Below are positions 11,666-21,680 of a stretch of DNA of 64,000 bases, piece after piece. The notes beneath the pieces were generated by a model. The model searched no databases and was not told the origin of the DNA. It was given only the letters and a program-made list of their open reading frames with translations. This DNA is from Calamus simplicifolius (taxonomy: Eukaryota; Streptophyta; Magnoliopsida; Arecales; Arecaceae), in NCBI GenBank assembly GCA_900491605.1, contig UESW01004758.1, positions 193,916 to 257,915 of the forward strand. The letters run 5' to 3'. The translations under genes were made by a program, and so were the position numbers. Every line of letters begins with the position of its first letter. The first letter of the stretch is position 1.

Positions 11666-12235
11666 TAGATCCTCAGTTGATCGTTCAGTTGGTCATTCAG
11701 ATATGACCTCCAATCAGTCACCCGGGTAGGATCTTCAATCAGCCATTCAGGTAGGACCCCTAACCGCCACCAGGGTCGGACTTCCTATGGGCCCACGTGC
11801 ATGACTCCTGCCACTCATAATGGCTTGCACGATCCTCCAACGATCCAGAATCACAACAAAAATATTTCCTTCGCCATGGACGTAAGGGGCAAATCCCACC
11901 AATTTTGATATGGCCAGCGGGAGCAAATTCTGCCAGTTATATTATGGCCACCCAGTTCTCGAATCGTGTGCTCTAACATTTCATTACGCCACGAACTTCG
12001 CAAACTCTCATAAATGGGCAAGAGGGACCTTCCATCAGTCAAGGACACATACACTTACACAGAGAGAGATTTCTGTCAAGCATACAAGCTTTCCTTTAGG
12101 CTTAGGACTATTGCCTAGAACATTGACTTGAGCTTTGGAGGGTCTCCATCGGAATTCTGGGCCCAATGGACTTCTTACAAGTTTTCGACCGAGAGAAGCT
12201 TATTGAATCTCTTCCCAAGTTAGCACATTTTTGGT
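11666..12235 (+). repeat. gypsy-type LTR fragment
   Basis: Degenerate repeats of the type cagtcacccgggtaggatc / cagccattcaggtaggacc (11680-11800) are followed, at 12119-12186, by the box acttgagctttggagggtc-tcc-cggaattctggg and a ttcttacaag end that matches gypsy U5 sequences elsewhere in the window. It interrupts the copia remnant at 11665. It is a diverged solo or truncated LTR with no recognisable PBS or gag behind it. Confidence 0.5.
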
Positions 12236-12529
12236 GGTATATCACTTCTTAATTTCATCCTCCTATTCTTCTCAACTTCTCAAACTTCGTTCTTGTTCAA
12301 CGAATGAGGCCTAATGGAAATTTGATGCATCAAATTGGTTTTTGTGGTTAGGAGGGGACCAGGTTTTTGAGATTCAACTTTCAGATCTGGGAGCTGTTTG
12401 ATTTCAAATTTGTACATGGATGGCCCCATGGCTATGGATTCCTTTTGAACTCAGCTTCATTTGCACACTTTCACGTCTTGATCTCTTGTCAAACTTTGAT
12501 TTTTTTTTTTTTAATAATAGAGGAGGAAT

Positions 12530-13410
12530 AAATTGTTTAGTTTCAGCTGTCTGAGTGGATGGCTGGTTGATTTCAGGTATATAAATGGATGCCTCCCACG
12601 ATGCAATCCAAATAGAATCCTCTTCAATATATATTTGGGATCTTTGGTTGCAGTTTGTAACCTTGAGGAGGCCAAGGAGATTTTCAATGAAAGGCATGAG
12701 AATAGGTTGATTGGTGCCAATGCTCGGTCATGCAATGCCATATTAAGGGGGTTTCTTACCTTAGAAGATCATGTTAAGGTTGCAAAGATATATGATATCA
12801 TGCACCAAAAGAAATATGATGTTGAACCTTAATCTCTTGAAAAGCTTCATTATGTTCTTTAGCCAGGACAGAAAGGTTTTTAGAAGAAAGGTAAGTATGA
12901 AACTTGATCAGGAACAACGTGATATTTTGATTGGCCTGCTGCTAGGTGGCGAACGGATGGAATCATATTAGAGGAGAAGGAACCATGCAGTCCATTTTGA
13001 GTTCAGTGAAAGTTCCTATGTCCATTCCGCCTTGAAAACACACATTCATGAAAGATTTTATGAGTGGTTGACTCCTTCAAGCAGGTTGGCTGAGGATGAT
13101 CATGAGACACCATATCGATTTTCAACTATCTTACACTCTTATTTTGGTTTTTTCGCTGATCAGTTCTGGTGTAAAGGGCAACCCATGGCTCCAAAGCTTA
13201 TCCATAGATGGTTGTTGGCACGTGTTTTGGCATACTGGTACATATGTATGGGGGATTCAGAATATCCTCAAATGATGTTTTGCTCAAGCTGAAAAGAGGA
13301 AATCGTGAAGATGTTGAAAGAATGGTGAAGGCATTGCAAGCGAAGTCCCTAGATCTAACAGGAAATGGAAGAGTGGGGGATTCACAAGTTCTAATAAGGC
13401 AGAGTTGAGT
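12530..13410 (+). pseudogene. OTP51-like PPR-LAGLIDADG protein, pseudogene fragment
   Basis: Three frame-shifted pieces make up a C-terminal PPR protein. First, a PPR-like stretch around NLEEAKEIFNERHENRLIGA and CNAILRGFLTLEDHVKVAKI. Then the first LAGLIDADG-type motif LDQEQRDILIGLLLGGER (about 12903-12956), and RFSTILHSYFGFFADQFW, PKLIHRW and VLAYWY. Finally DVLLKLKRGNREDVERMVKA in another frame. This arrangement is that of OTP51, a chloroplast PPR protein with LAGLIDADG motifs needed for splicing of ycf3 intron 2. Damage: stop at 12836, frameshift near 12855, TAG at 12969, frameshift near 13235, then loss of the C-terminus. The N-terminal PPR array is absent. The family call is firm; it is a relic, not the functional gene. 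Confidence 0.8.
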
Positions 13411-13429
13411 TCAAACAGATGAAACACAT

Positions 13430-13985
13430 TTGGGTCTCACGATCTGCCCAAATTAATTCTTGTGTATGCGGTACTCCTTTGATGAAATTAAGTTTGCGGG
13501 ATATGTTTAACTAGTTGTAGCATTATCGGATTATATTTTTATTGTTTTCTCCCCAACACTAAACTTTTATATTTGATGAAAATGATTATATGGTTTATGC
13601 ATTTCAAGGATAAAATATGTTATCTTGCTTTTTTTTTTTTTTTAAGCCTTGTGGGAGTCTTCTTATGCTGTTGAATTGGATAGATATAAAAATAAAAAAA
13701 AAATAAAATACATATGGTTGGATTTTAAATTTTAAAACTAATTATTGAATAGGAGATAATATCTCTCATCAAACATATAATATCCAAAAGTAAGTAATAG
13801 CGTTAATAAAAGGAAGTATTTACTAAATTTGACCGAGTGAGCTAGTGGACGAATTAGAAACCAATATGAAATTTTAGAGTATATTTTTAGATTACAAGTA
13901 GGGCCCATCACACAAACAAAATCAAGTACGAAAGCAAAAAAATATAACTTTGTTTATTTCTAACATCATAAGTGCAATATAAGAA
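13430..13985. other. no recognisable gene
   Basis: AT-rich DNA after the OTP51 relic, with a poly-T run near 13630-13645. Nothing else seen. Confidence 0.5.
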
Positions 13986-13987
13986 AG

Positions 13988-14345
13988 TCACCCCAGCTGC
14001 TTGCCTCCGAAGTGTTCATGGCTGTTATCATTGGACGGCCTCACGCTTGTATTTTCATCAGAAGAGAGCCATGTCAGAAAGCCCTTCATGTATCCCTTGC
14101 TTCTTCCATTGAGAAGGTCACGGTGTAGTGTGCCTCCTCGTTGACCTTGGTGAAGGATAGCTGCGTTGGATTCAGGAGACGCTAGCTGGACGTTATACAC
14201 TGATCTTGCTGCTCCAACGTTCTTCACTTTCCTCGTCACCTTCAACTTATAGCGGTTTTTAGCGTTCAAAATCACATGAATGAAGGATAATTCAATTGTG
14301 CGCCAAGGATGCTCTTCAAGCTCGAGCACCTGATCGGGCAACCCA
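13988..14345 (-). pseudogene. subtilisin-like protease (subtilase) C-terminal fragment
   Basis: On the minus strand this shows the start of the fn3-like C-terminal domain of plant subtilases: LNYPSF in one frame, then RYKLKVTRKVKNVGAARSV and YNVQLASPE in the next, a frame change into LSFTKVNEEAHYTVTFSMEE, and back to GFLTWLSSDENTSVR, close to the usual end of the protein. Plant subtilases end with this domain, which helps fold and stabilise the secreted enzyme. At least two frameshifts and a stop break it; the catalytic domain is missing. The duplicated I9 propeptide fragments at 35497 and 45876 come from the same enzyme family. Confidence 0.75.
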
Positions 14346-15318
14346 AAATGTACTACATCTGCTTATCCGTGTACATTAACAGACAACAAGAACAAATATA
14401 TATATCTTCATTTTTTCAAACTAAAAAGGAATTAGAAAAGCTGAAAATATTGAACTTCTCCATCCTCCATCTTACATTAACAGGATATATAGATTCTGAA
14501 TATTCCAACTGCATAACAGCATAAAATTGTTGCTATATTGGTTTTCCACAACCCAGCTACATGTGATACTAAAGCAAACTCTCTTCCATGCTTCAGGAAG
14601 TTCCAAAGTCTCTTTTGATCCATTTAATGACACTGCAATGGCTGAAAAGCATTGCTTCTGAAGAGTTCTCATAGAAACTATAACACATCTATTGTATCAT
14701 TAAACAGCTTAAACCAAATCAGTTGACAACAAATCATCAACTATGACGCCATCACCATGTGCCTCCTATTTAATATTATAACCATCTGTAGAGCATGTAG
14801 GAATAATACCGGGATTTTTATCCAGGTTCTTGACATGTCCATGCCACACAAACAGAAAATGAACTATACCTACAACCACAAAATAACTCCGCAGAGGTAG
14901 GATTCCATCTTCACAAGAGCACAATCAACGTACGAAGAATGAAGTTTTATTTTTGTAGCAATACTGCGATATACTCCATGGCATTTCCATTGCAGACCCA
15001 ATGACATTCTGGAGGAGGGCCTTGGGCAAATGATCAAAGGTCATCAAAGCTTTGTTTCTTAAAGCAATCTCCGCATGACCAATTTATAAAACACTCCTGA
15101 TACATCTTACATCATAAGGGTTGCTCCACCCCCCATAAAATTTATGAAAGTGAGCAAAGGCAATTACAAAATCAGATTGAAAGAAGAAAGTACAAAGTAG
15201 GAGTGAAAAAATGGCACAGAAGAAAAGGGAACTTGGTCAGGGGACTGGAGTTGAGATCAAGAGGAACATAAAGTGGCCCAATCCATGAATTCTATCACTG
15301 CATTCCCAAGCACCTGGT
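14346..15318. other. no recognised gene
   Basis: The minus-strand frame at 14472-14672 contains a plausible-looking stretch (ETLELPEAWKRVCFS) that I do not recognise. Otherwise nothing seen. Confidence 0.3.
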
Positions 15319-15540
15319 TCACCGGATGATCTTTAATTCCCAGACAAAATTCGACCATGAACCAACTGCTCTTGCTAGAAGACCAATGCAAGAAAAAATT
15401 GCTTCTTGGGAAAAGATGGCTTCCTGATCATCTGCAAAACCGCAAAGGGAGCATGAGGCATAAGCCTGCCATTATATGGGCAACAAACACCGCTATAAGA
15501 GATGGTAAAGTGCAGCACTTACATTTGGAAGATCTTTTGA
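15319..15540 (-). pseudogene. possible minus-strand exon pair, unrecognised
   Basis: On the minus strand a GTAAGT donor (intron starting at 15522) and a pyrimidine-rich ttttgcag acceptor (ending at 15432) define a 91-bp candidate intron. The downstream exon, 15431 to the TGA at 15319-15321, would encode about 37 residues including DDQEAIFSQEAIFSC. The upstream exon would include GLCMSSKDLPN. I do not recognise the protein. The clean splice signals are the only support, and chance is a real alternative. Confidence 0.2.
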
Positions 15541-16660
15541 GGACATACAGAGGCCCAGGAAATAGATTTACTTCTTTCTCTCTTCTCAATTTGTTATGCT
15601 CATCCATAACCTATGAATTACAAAGAGTTCTGCATTTTTGTCACGTTGAGCCTCTTTTCTTTCTTTTTAATTGCTACTGCTGCTGGTATGCCCCTAGATT
15701 TAATTATATGGATGTCCATGTTTACAAGTTTTTTTTTAATTTTTTTTCCTTTTCCATTTATTACACCATCCTTAGATGATATTTGATTTATGGTAATATA
15801 ATATTATTACGAATCTTATATTCCGAGCAATCTTATACTTTATAATCAAATCACTGATGATGCAAGATTAATATATTTGGTTTACCTTTATATTATTTAT
15901 ACAATTTCTAAAGAATATAAGATTTAATTTATAATATAATATATATATATTTATATTTTTTTATAAATTATTTTTTTTTTTAGTAGAATATAAAATGCTC
16001 TACTAAACAAGCAAGAATTCTTTATAATTTTTTTTAAAATTATATATTTAAATATTAATTAATAATTATAATATAAATAATATAAACTATATTATAAATT
16101 ATTTAAATATAATAACTTAATGTACAAGAAGGTCATAAATATTAATAATTTTAAATGTAATATTTATATATCATTATATAAATATATAATAGTTTTTAAA
16201 ATAATAATATTATGTCAATATTAAATTTAATAGTAATATAACATAATATATTATATATTTATATTAAATATTTAAATATTACTAAGTATCTATTATCTAT
16301 TTAAATTAAGTATTATTAAATATTTTATAATAAAGACAATTAATTAATATTTATTTTTAAAATAAATCTATGATTGCTATTAAAAGAGGTTTATAGAGAG
16401 GAGATTGGATTTTTAAGATAAAATGGAGAGAAACGACAACTGCACTTATTTACATGGCAATTATTTACAAGGATACAAGTCTTTGTAATTAATATACAAG
16501 AAATTATTTCATATCAAAATTTCTAATTAATGAAGAAAAAACTTTTCGTAATGACACAAATTTTTTTTACTTGATCCAAGAAACTGATGGATAAACCTTT
16601 TTTTCATATCAAAATCTTTAAGAAAGAAAGAAATTTAATAAGAAAGAAAGAAATTCAACT
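15541..16660. other. AT-rich intergenic DNA
   Basis: From about 15780 to 16380 the sequence is almost purely A and T with no internal structure that I can define. No gene seen. Confidence 0.5.
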
Positions 16661-16800
16661 CAATTCAACTCATATAAGTCTTTACCCAACTATATGGGGT
16701 TGGCTACATAAATCTGCTTCCTCCACTCTAATTTATTCAGGACTAAGTCGATACTTAAATTATAAATAGTTAAAAAAGAAAGAAAAAGAAAAAAAAAAAG
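16660..16800 (+). repeat. probable RTE-LINE or Au-type SINE 3' tail
   Basis: The stretch tttacccaactatatggggt followed by tggctacataaatctgcttc resembles the 3' region shared by plant Au SINEs and their RTE LINE partners (consensus near tggggtcggctacatgaatc). An A-rich tail with aaagaaaaag runs follows at about 16768-16808. No RNA polymerase III boxes were recognised, so it may be a truncated LINE end. Based on memory of the family consensus. Confidence 0.4.
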
Positions 16801-16808
16801 AAAAAAGA

Positions 16809-18895
16809 TTCATACATTCAACAAAACATAAATTAAGATGTCAAAATTTGAATAAAAAAACTCTTCAGATTATTCTGAATTCATTAACATTACTTAAAAA
16901 AATCCTATTGGTATCCTCTTCGCATTTCTTCCTCCATTTGGCTTCAGTACGATGGTTTACAGCCATCAAAAGCTCAAGGATTTTATCACATATAAACCGA
17001 ATTTTCTAGCATTTACCCTTTCTCCTTTCATCATTGGTTGGAGCAAAAGGTCTTAGATATTTTAAAGTTGTATGTATCAATTCAGGTAAGCAAATAAACT
17101 TTGCCTCTCAGGGAGAATCAAAAAGGATTTTAAAATATAGAAAACATATTAAATAAAGAAAATAAAACATACGGACTGTATGTTAAACTTTTTTTTGATT
17201 TTTTGGTTGATGAATATTATATAAAAGTATTACATTGATTTGATAATCACATTATTACTTGTTAGAATTATAAAATAATAATAGCAATTAAAAGTACTAT
17301 AAAATGATAATAATAATTAAAAATAATAAAAAATATTGCTTTTTAAATGAGAGTTCATACGCATGAGTGTTCTAAACAGGCAAAGACTAAAATGTTATTA
17401 ATGGATTTGGAAGTAAATAAACAAAAATTAAAAGATGGTTTTAAATTTTTAATATTAAAATATTTTTATTAGAGGAAAAAAGGTGTGAAAAGATAAATAC
17501 GATCCCTCTTATCATATTTCTTCTTCTATGAGAGAGGAAAAAAGTGTGCTGGTCCATATATCATTTTTTTTCTCTCTCTTTTAATTAAATATGAACAATA
17601 AGAGAGAAAGTTTTTCGTCTCATTTTCTTGCCGACCAAATGACTTCTTAGAATTTTTATTTATCTTCTGAAGGAGCAGATATTGACACCAAAAGTCGTTC
17701 TAGGGCTGTAGCATGCCTCTTTTTTCGAACTTTCTAACCGAGCTTTCCATCTTAGCCAAAAACTCTCAAAACAATACATCAATTTATATCAAATATTAAA
17801 CTTTTCTCAAAAGTCTTTTTGGAATCAATTATCATGTAACAAGAAGTAGAAAGGGTTGTGTTTTGCATATTGTCTTGCATCCTGCCCAATCATTTGTCAC
17901 TGACAAGTTTGACATTCAAGAATAATTAGATTGAAGGTACACATTATGTGTTTGAAAATAATATAGTAAATCCACCAAACGTTTAGAAAGACATAGAACA
18001 TTGTTGTAACTAGAAAGACAGAACAGTGCCTACTAAGAGTTTTTTTTTTATTTTTAGAAAAGGACAAAGTCAAATTGGCTCTCTCAACGTTGCCATAGTT
18101 ATAACCAAGAACACAGAGATTAGTGCAGAGTAAATTAAAAATACTTAAATATAAGATTATATATATTATGAAGATTGTAAATGTTATAAATAGAAGTGTA
18201 ATAATTATATAGTTATTATAATTATAGTAATAGCAATAATAATAATGTAATTATTATAAAATACTTAATTTATGAGAATTTTTATTTAATCATTAAATTA
18301 CATAATTTAAAGGATCTTATCGCCATTAACTCTTTAAAACACTTAAATTGATTAAATAATTATATGATTTATCAATACACAAGGCAATATATACCAAATC
18401 CGGAAAGTTTGACTTCATGGACTAGTAAAGTGAGCACCACTGACCTCTCCTTAGAGTTTCAATTTGCTTAATTCTTCAATCATTTTCGCTGGGTATGTAT
18501 ATGCTTCATAGTTTATTTGCTGGCCAAGAGAGCTCAGTTTTGTGAGGGTTGTTATTAGATCAAACTGCATTGAAAGGATGAAAAAACAAAAGCATTGATG
18601 AGCATAAAGGTTGAGTTCTAGAGAGACATGATAATGTACAATGGTTAAGATTGCCAGAATGCTTTAGCTATGCACCTTTCAGATGATAGCATTCCCAAGA
18701 GTCATTTGGCGTTTAACCAATGGCAATAAAGATATGGTTCAACGTTGTGTGTGTTTGTATAGCAGGCCTCATTAATTTAGGATTAAGACTTTATTATTGT
18801 CATTATATATGTGTGTGCGTGTTGGAAAGGGTTTAGGGGTGAGGGATGTGCATGCATAATCTGTATTTGAAAAAGATAATCTAGAAGTATTAGCT
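16809..18895. other. AT-rich intergenic DNA, no gene seen
   Basis: About 2.1 kb of low-complexity AT-rich sequence with scattered poly-A/T runs. No coding motif, LTR or terminal inverted repeat was recognised. Confidence 0.5.
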
Positions 18896-18898
18896 AGC

Positions 18899-19182
18899 AT
18901 GGCAATATCGATGAAGAATGATCATTCTTTGAGTTTCAGGTCAAGCTCGGCCACTTGGGCACTTATCTATAAAAAAAAGCCTAATTTTATTTATTTATTT
19001 TTCAAAAATTAAAATCATCTCATGAATAAATGATTTCATGAAATCACTTTTTCAAGAGACAATTTGAATTCCAATTTTTTTAGCCTTTTCAAATTGGCTA
19101 AGTCATAATAGGACGTAGCAATAAATTATTTATTGAATAGATGATTTTAAAATCATTTGTTCAATAAATGATTTTAACTCAT
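18899..19182 (+). repeat. leader repeat S0, copy 1 (precedes L1 fragment)
   Basis: Closely matches 48294-48586. It holds atgattttaaaatcattt inside a partly palindromic aataaat-rich segment. In both copies it directly precedes L1 ORF1-like sequence, so it may be the 5' UTR of this LINE family. Copy 1 then lacks about 370 bp that copy 2 has (48587-48957). Confidence 0.7.
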
Positions 19183-19721
19183 GGCGGTCCTAGCACGGAG
19201 CTTCTCTCGCTGATACCACTGGAAGCGATCGTTCGTGAATTTCACCGAGCATGGGTCTCCGGCAAGGTTGATGCGATTAGTCTAGCCCACCGGTACTACA
19301 TGTTTCGATTTTCTAATCTTCATGCCAAGGAATTCGTCCTAGGGAGGCCATGGGTTGCCAATGGCCAACCGATTGCTGTTGAGGACAGGCGAGCGGAGTT
19401 TGTGACGACCGAAGACTCCCTTGTCTCTGCCCTCCTCTAGGTTCGGTTGCCTAATCTTCCAATTGAGTTTTGGGCCAACGAAATCCTACGGTCCATTCTC
19501 TCAGTGGCCGAGCAGTTTATGTTTTCTAATCCCTTCACCAAAGAGAAGAGACGGGGTGGATTTGCTCGTGCTTGTGTCCGTGTTGAACTAGCAAACCCCT
19601 TCGGCCGGTGGCGAGGGTTCATAGAAGCCGAGCCCCGTTTTGGCAGCAATTTTTGTATGAGCATTTGGACTGAATATGCGGCAGCTGTGGCTCTCTTCAT
19701 CTTGTCGATCCCTGTGCCTCC
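19183..19721 (+). pseudogene. L1 LINE ORF1 fragment (DUF4283-type)
   Basis: Two consecutive frames encode the N-terminal DUF4283-like domain of plant L1 ORF1: RYYMFRFSNLHAKEFVLGRP / WVANGQPI, then, after a stop at 19438-19440, VRLPNLPIEFWANEILRSIL and DPFTK-like NPFTKEKRRGGFARACVRVE. The normal motif order (GRPW, then RLPNLPIEFW, then PFTK-GGFARVCVEV) is kept. The fragment stops near 19721, where sequence of repeat S1 begins. The rest of ORF1 and all of ORF2 are missing. A longer copy of the same LINE lies at 48587-51043. Confidence 0.78.
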
Positions 19722-20851
19722 TTGCCGAAATCTGAAGGAAGGCGAAGAGGAGAGGGTAAGAGACAAGGGGTTGCTGTTGAATACAAGAGAAGAGACAGAG
19801 AGAGCACAGGCGGCATAAGGAGAGAAGTGGGGGAACAGGGGGAGGTTGAGACCAACTCTCATCTTTCTTGGCGATTCAAGATTATTTTTTTTAAATACAG
19901 ACAAAAGAAAACATATTATTATAAGAACAATGCCTTTCGCACTGTCACATAAGCCGCTATATTCAACTTGCAAACATCTAATGAAATATCACACCTCCTT
20001 TGTCAATCATCAATACCAGATTATTTCAAAGATAGAGCTCAAGATGAGGTGGCAATTGGTAAAGATCCAAATAAAATTGCAATCGAATAGAGTGGTTGAA
20101 ATTCATATTTCACTCTTATCATTATTAAATATAATATTTTACATTTTTATCTTACATGAGTAAATAGAGATTTTTTTTCATGCATTTTATTTTCATGAAC
20201 ATAATTTTTTTTTTCATGTTCATTCTATGTTCATCAATAAATATTTTTTTGTCTTTCATTTTTTGCGAACCCGTTATAATAAAAAAGTTAAGAATAATGA
20301 TGACCGTTTCTTTGAAAGATTTAATCTTCAAAACAATAATATTATTAAAAAGTAAAAATTCTAATACTTAAGTCTAATCTAATTAAAAAATTTTAAAATG
20401 TAAATAACTTATCCAATAAGTAATTTGGGTGCCCATTTATGCATCCACCTCACAGTTTTACCAAATGAGAATTATCAATAATTTTATTAAAAACTATTTA
20501 TAGACAAATACTAGAAACAGATGCACTCTCATTGTCAACATTAAAAATTAAATCTTGAATTCACTTAAAAATTACAATTTGCATTTTTTTTACCTAAATG
20601 CACCAATCTAAAGTATCATAGCAATTGATAATCCATCAACTAACTCAATTATTTAAATTTAATTAGTATTTTTTATTTATGCTATAACTTACTTTTTGTG
20701 CATAACATATTTGATGAGAGATAATATCTCTTATTTAATAATTAGTTTTAAAATTTATAATTCAATCTTTTATATTTTATTATTTTTTTATTTTTATATT
20801 TATTCAGCATAAGAAGACTAACAAATTCTCAAACTAATTAAGATAATATTT
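19722..20851. repeat. AT-rich repeat S1, copy a (left part; continues at 31967)
   Basis: Starts with gaaggcgaagaggagaggg, also found at the head of copy b (38560 onward), and continues with blocks shared by copies b, c and d, such as gaataatgatgaccgtttct, cccatttatgcatccacctc and gatgagagataatatctctt. Gypsy element 1 is inserted at its right end with a TATTT duplication. The repeat is non-coding and its class is unknown. Confidence 0.75.
20847..20851. other. target site duplication, left (gypsy element 1)
   Basis: TATTT directly before the 5' LTR; the same five bases follow the 3' LTR at 31962-31966. A related uninterrupted sequence at about 43661-43680 shows the site without the insertion. 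Confidence 0.9.
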
Positions 20852-20936
20852 TGATACGGCTGACGGTTTCCCCGGGGTAGTGTTATATTCCGCACGACTT
20901 TCGAAAGCAATGATGTGACAACGAAACCCAAGGCCA

Positions 20937-21172
20937 CCAGCGTCGGCCCCCAGCGTCGGCCCTCAACAACGGCCCTCAGCGACGGCCCTCAGCGTCGGCC
21001 CCCAGCGTCGGCCCTCAGCAAGGCCCTCAGCAACGGCCCTCAGCGTCGGCCCTCAGCGTCGGCCCTCAGCGTCGGCCCCCAGCGTCGGCCCTCAGCGTCG
21101 GCCCTCAGCAACGGCCCTCAGCGTCGGCCCCCAGCGTCGGCCCTCAGCGTCGGCCCTCAGCGTCGACCCCAA
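20937..21172 (+). repeat. LTR tandem array, 13-bp unit cagcgtcggccct (18 units)
   Basis: Units are mostly cagcgtcggccct or cagcgtcggcccc, with caacaacggccct, cagcgacggccct and cagcaaggccct variants. Twelve of the 18 carry GTCGGC, whose complement GCCGAC fits the DRE/CRT core (A/G)CCGAC bound by plant DREB/CBF factors. The array lies upstream of the TATA box, in promoter position. Function is inferred. Confidence 0.9.
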
Positions 21173-21385
21173 AAGATCACTATGCGTTGGCACCAGTGGC
21201 CAGGACCCCGCGATTTAAGGTCTACTGCCGAACAGTCTGTTTACCCAAATCGCGGGCAGGTCTCAGCCCGATCAATAGTTACCACTATAAGCGGCCCCCT
21301 GTCCCGCAACAGTCCAACAACTTACCGTTCGATGAAGCAGATTCGACGGTTCCAACAGGCCAAGATATACGGGATTCCCAACAGG

Positions 21386-21392
21386 TATAAAG
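21386..21392 (+). promoter_or_regulatory. TATA box of 5' LTR (element 1)
   Basis: TATAAAG in the context caacaggtataaagggagg, with the expected start site about 30 bp downstream near 21420. The same context is in the 3' LTR (31726-31732), and a similar one, aacaggtataaaaggcc, in element 2. Confidence 0.75.
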
Positions 21393-21480
21393 GGAGGACC
21401 CGAGCTCCATGCGAAGGGGACTCTCTTTCTCAGAAAAACTTCCACTAGAATAAAAAAGTTAAGATTCCTGTTCGACGACT

Positions 21481-21540
21481 CACTAACTTGGGCGTCGGAG
21501 GGTCCCCGCCGGAACTACCGGCCCGGGCTTTTTGCAGGCT
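21481..21540 (+). promoter_or_regulatory. conserved U5 box of gypsy LTRs
   Basis: acttgggcgtcggagggtcc, then a ccgccgga block and a ttttgcagg end. It recurs at 7306-7370, 12119-12186, 31821-31880 and 54176-54233, in LTRs whose other parts hardly align. Conservation points to a role in the RNA (packaging, folding or priming), but this is inference. Confidence 0.6.
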
Positions 21541-21620
21541 CCTGAAGGAAGACGGTGATCTCTCTGCACCCAGTGATCCTAGACTGCCCGACGTTCATCA
21601 CACGTGATTCGGCCGCAACA

Positions 21621-21645
21621 GATTGGCGCGCCAGGAAGGGGGCCT
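21621..21645 (+). other. primer binding site region (element 1)
   Basis: The sequence gattggcgcgccaggaaggg follows the 5' LTR; element 2 has gattggcgcgccaggtaggg at the same place (54329-54348). The TGGCGC-type start suits a tRNA-complementary PBS. I do not assign the tRNA. Confidence 0.65.
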
Positions 21646-21680
21646 TTTCCTGAAGTCCCTTCAGTTTTGCAAAGGAAGCA

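Larger units (their letters stand above)
20852..21620 (+). repeat. 5' LTR of gypsy element 1
   Basis: 769 bp, starts TGATACGG and ends CGCAACA. The U3 holds 18 tandem units of 12-13 bp (20937-21172). A TATA box lies at 21386-21392, aataaaaaag near 21450, and the conserved U5 box at 21481-21540. It matches the 3' LTR almost base for base. Confidence 0.97.
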
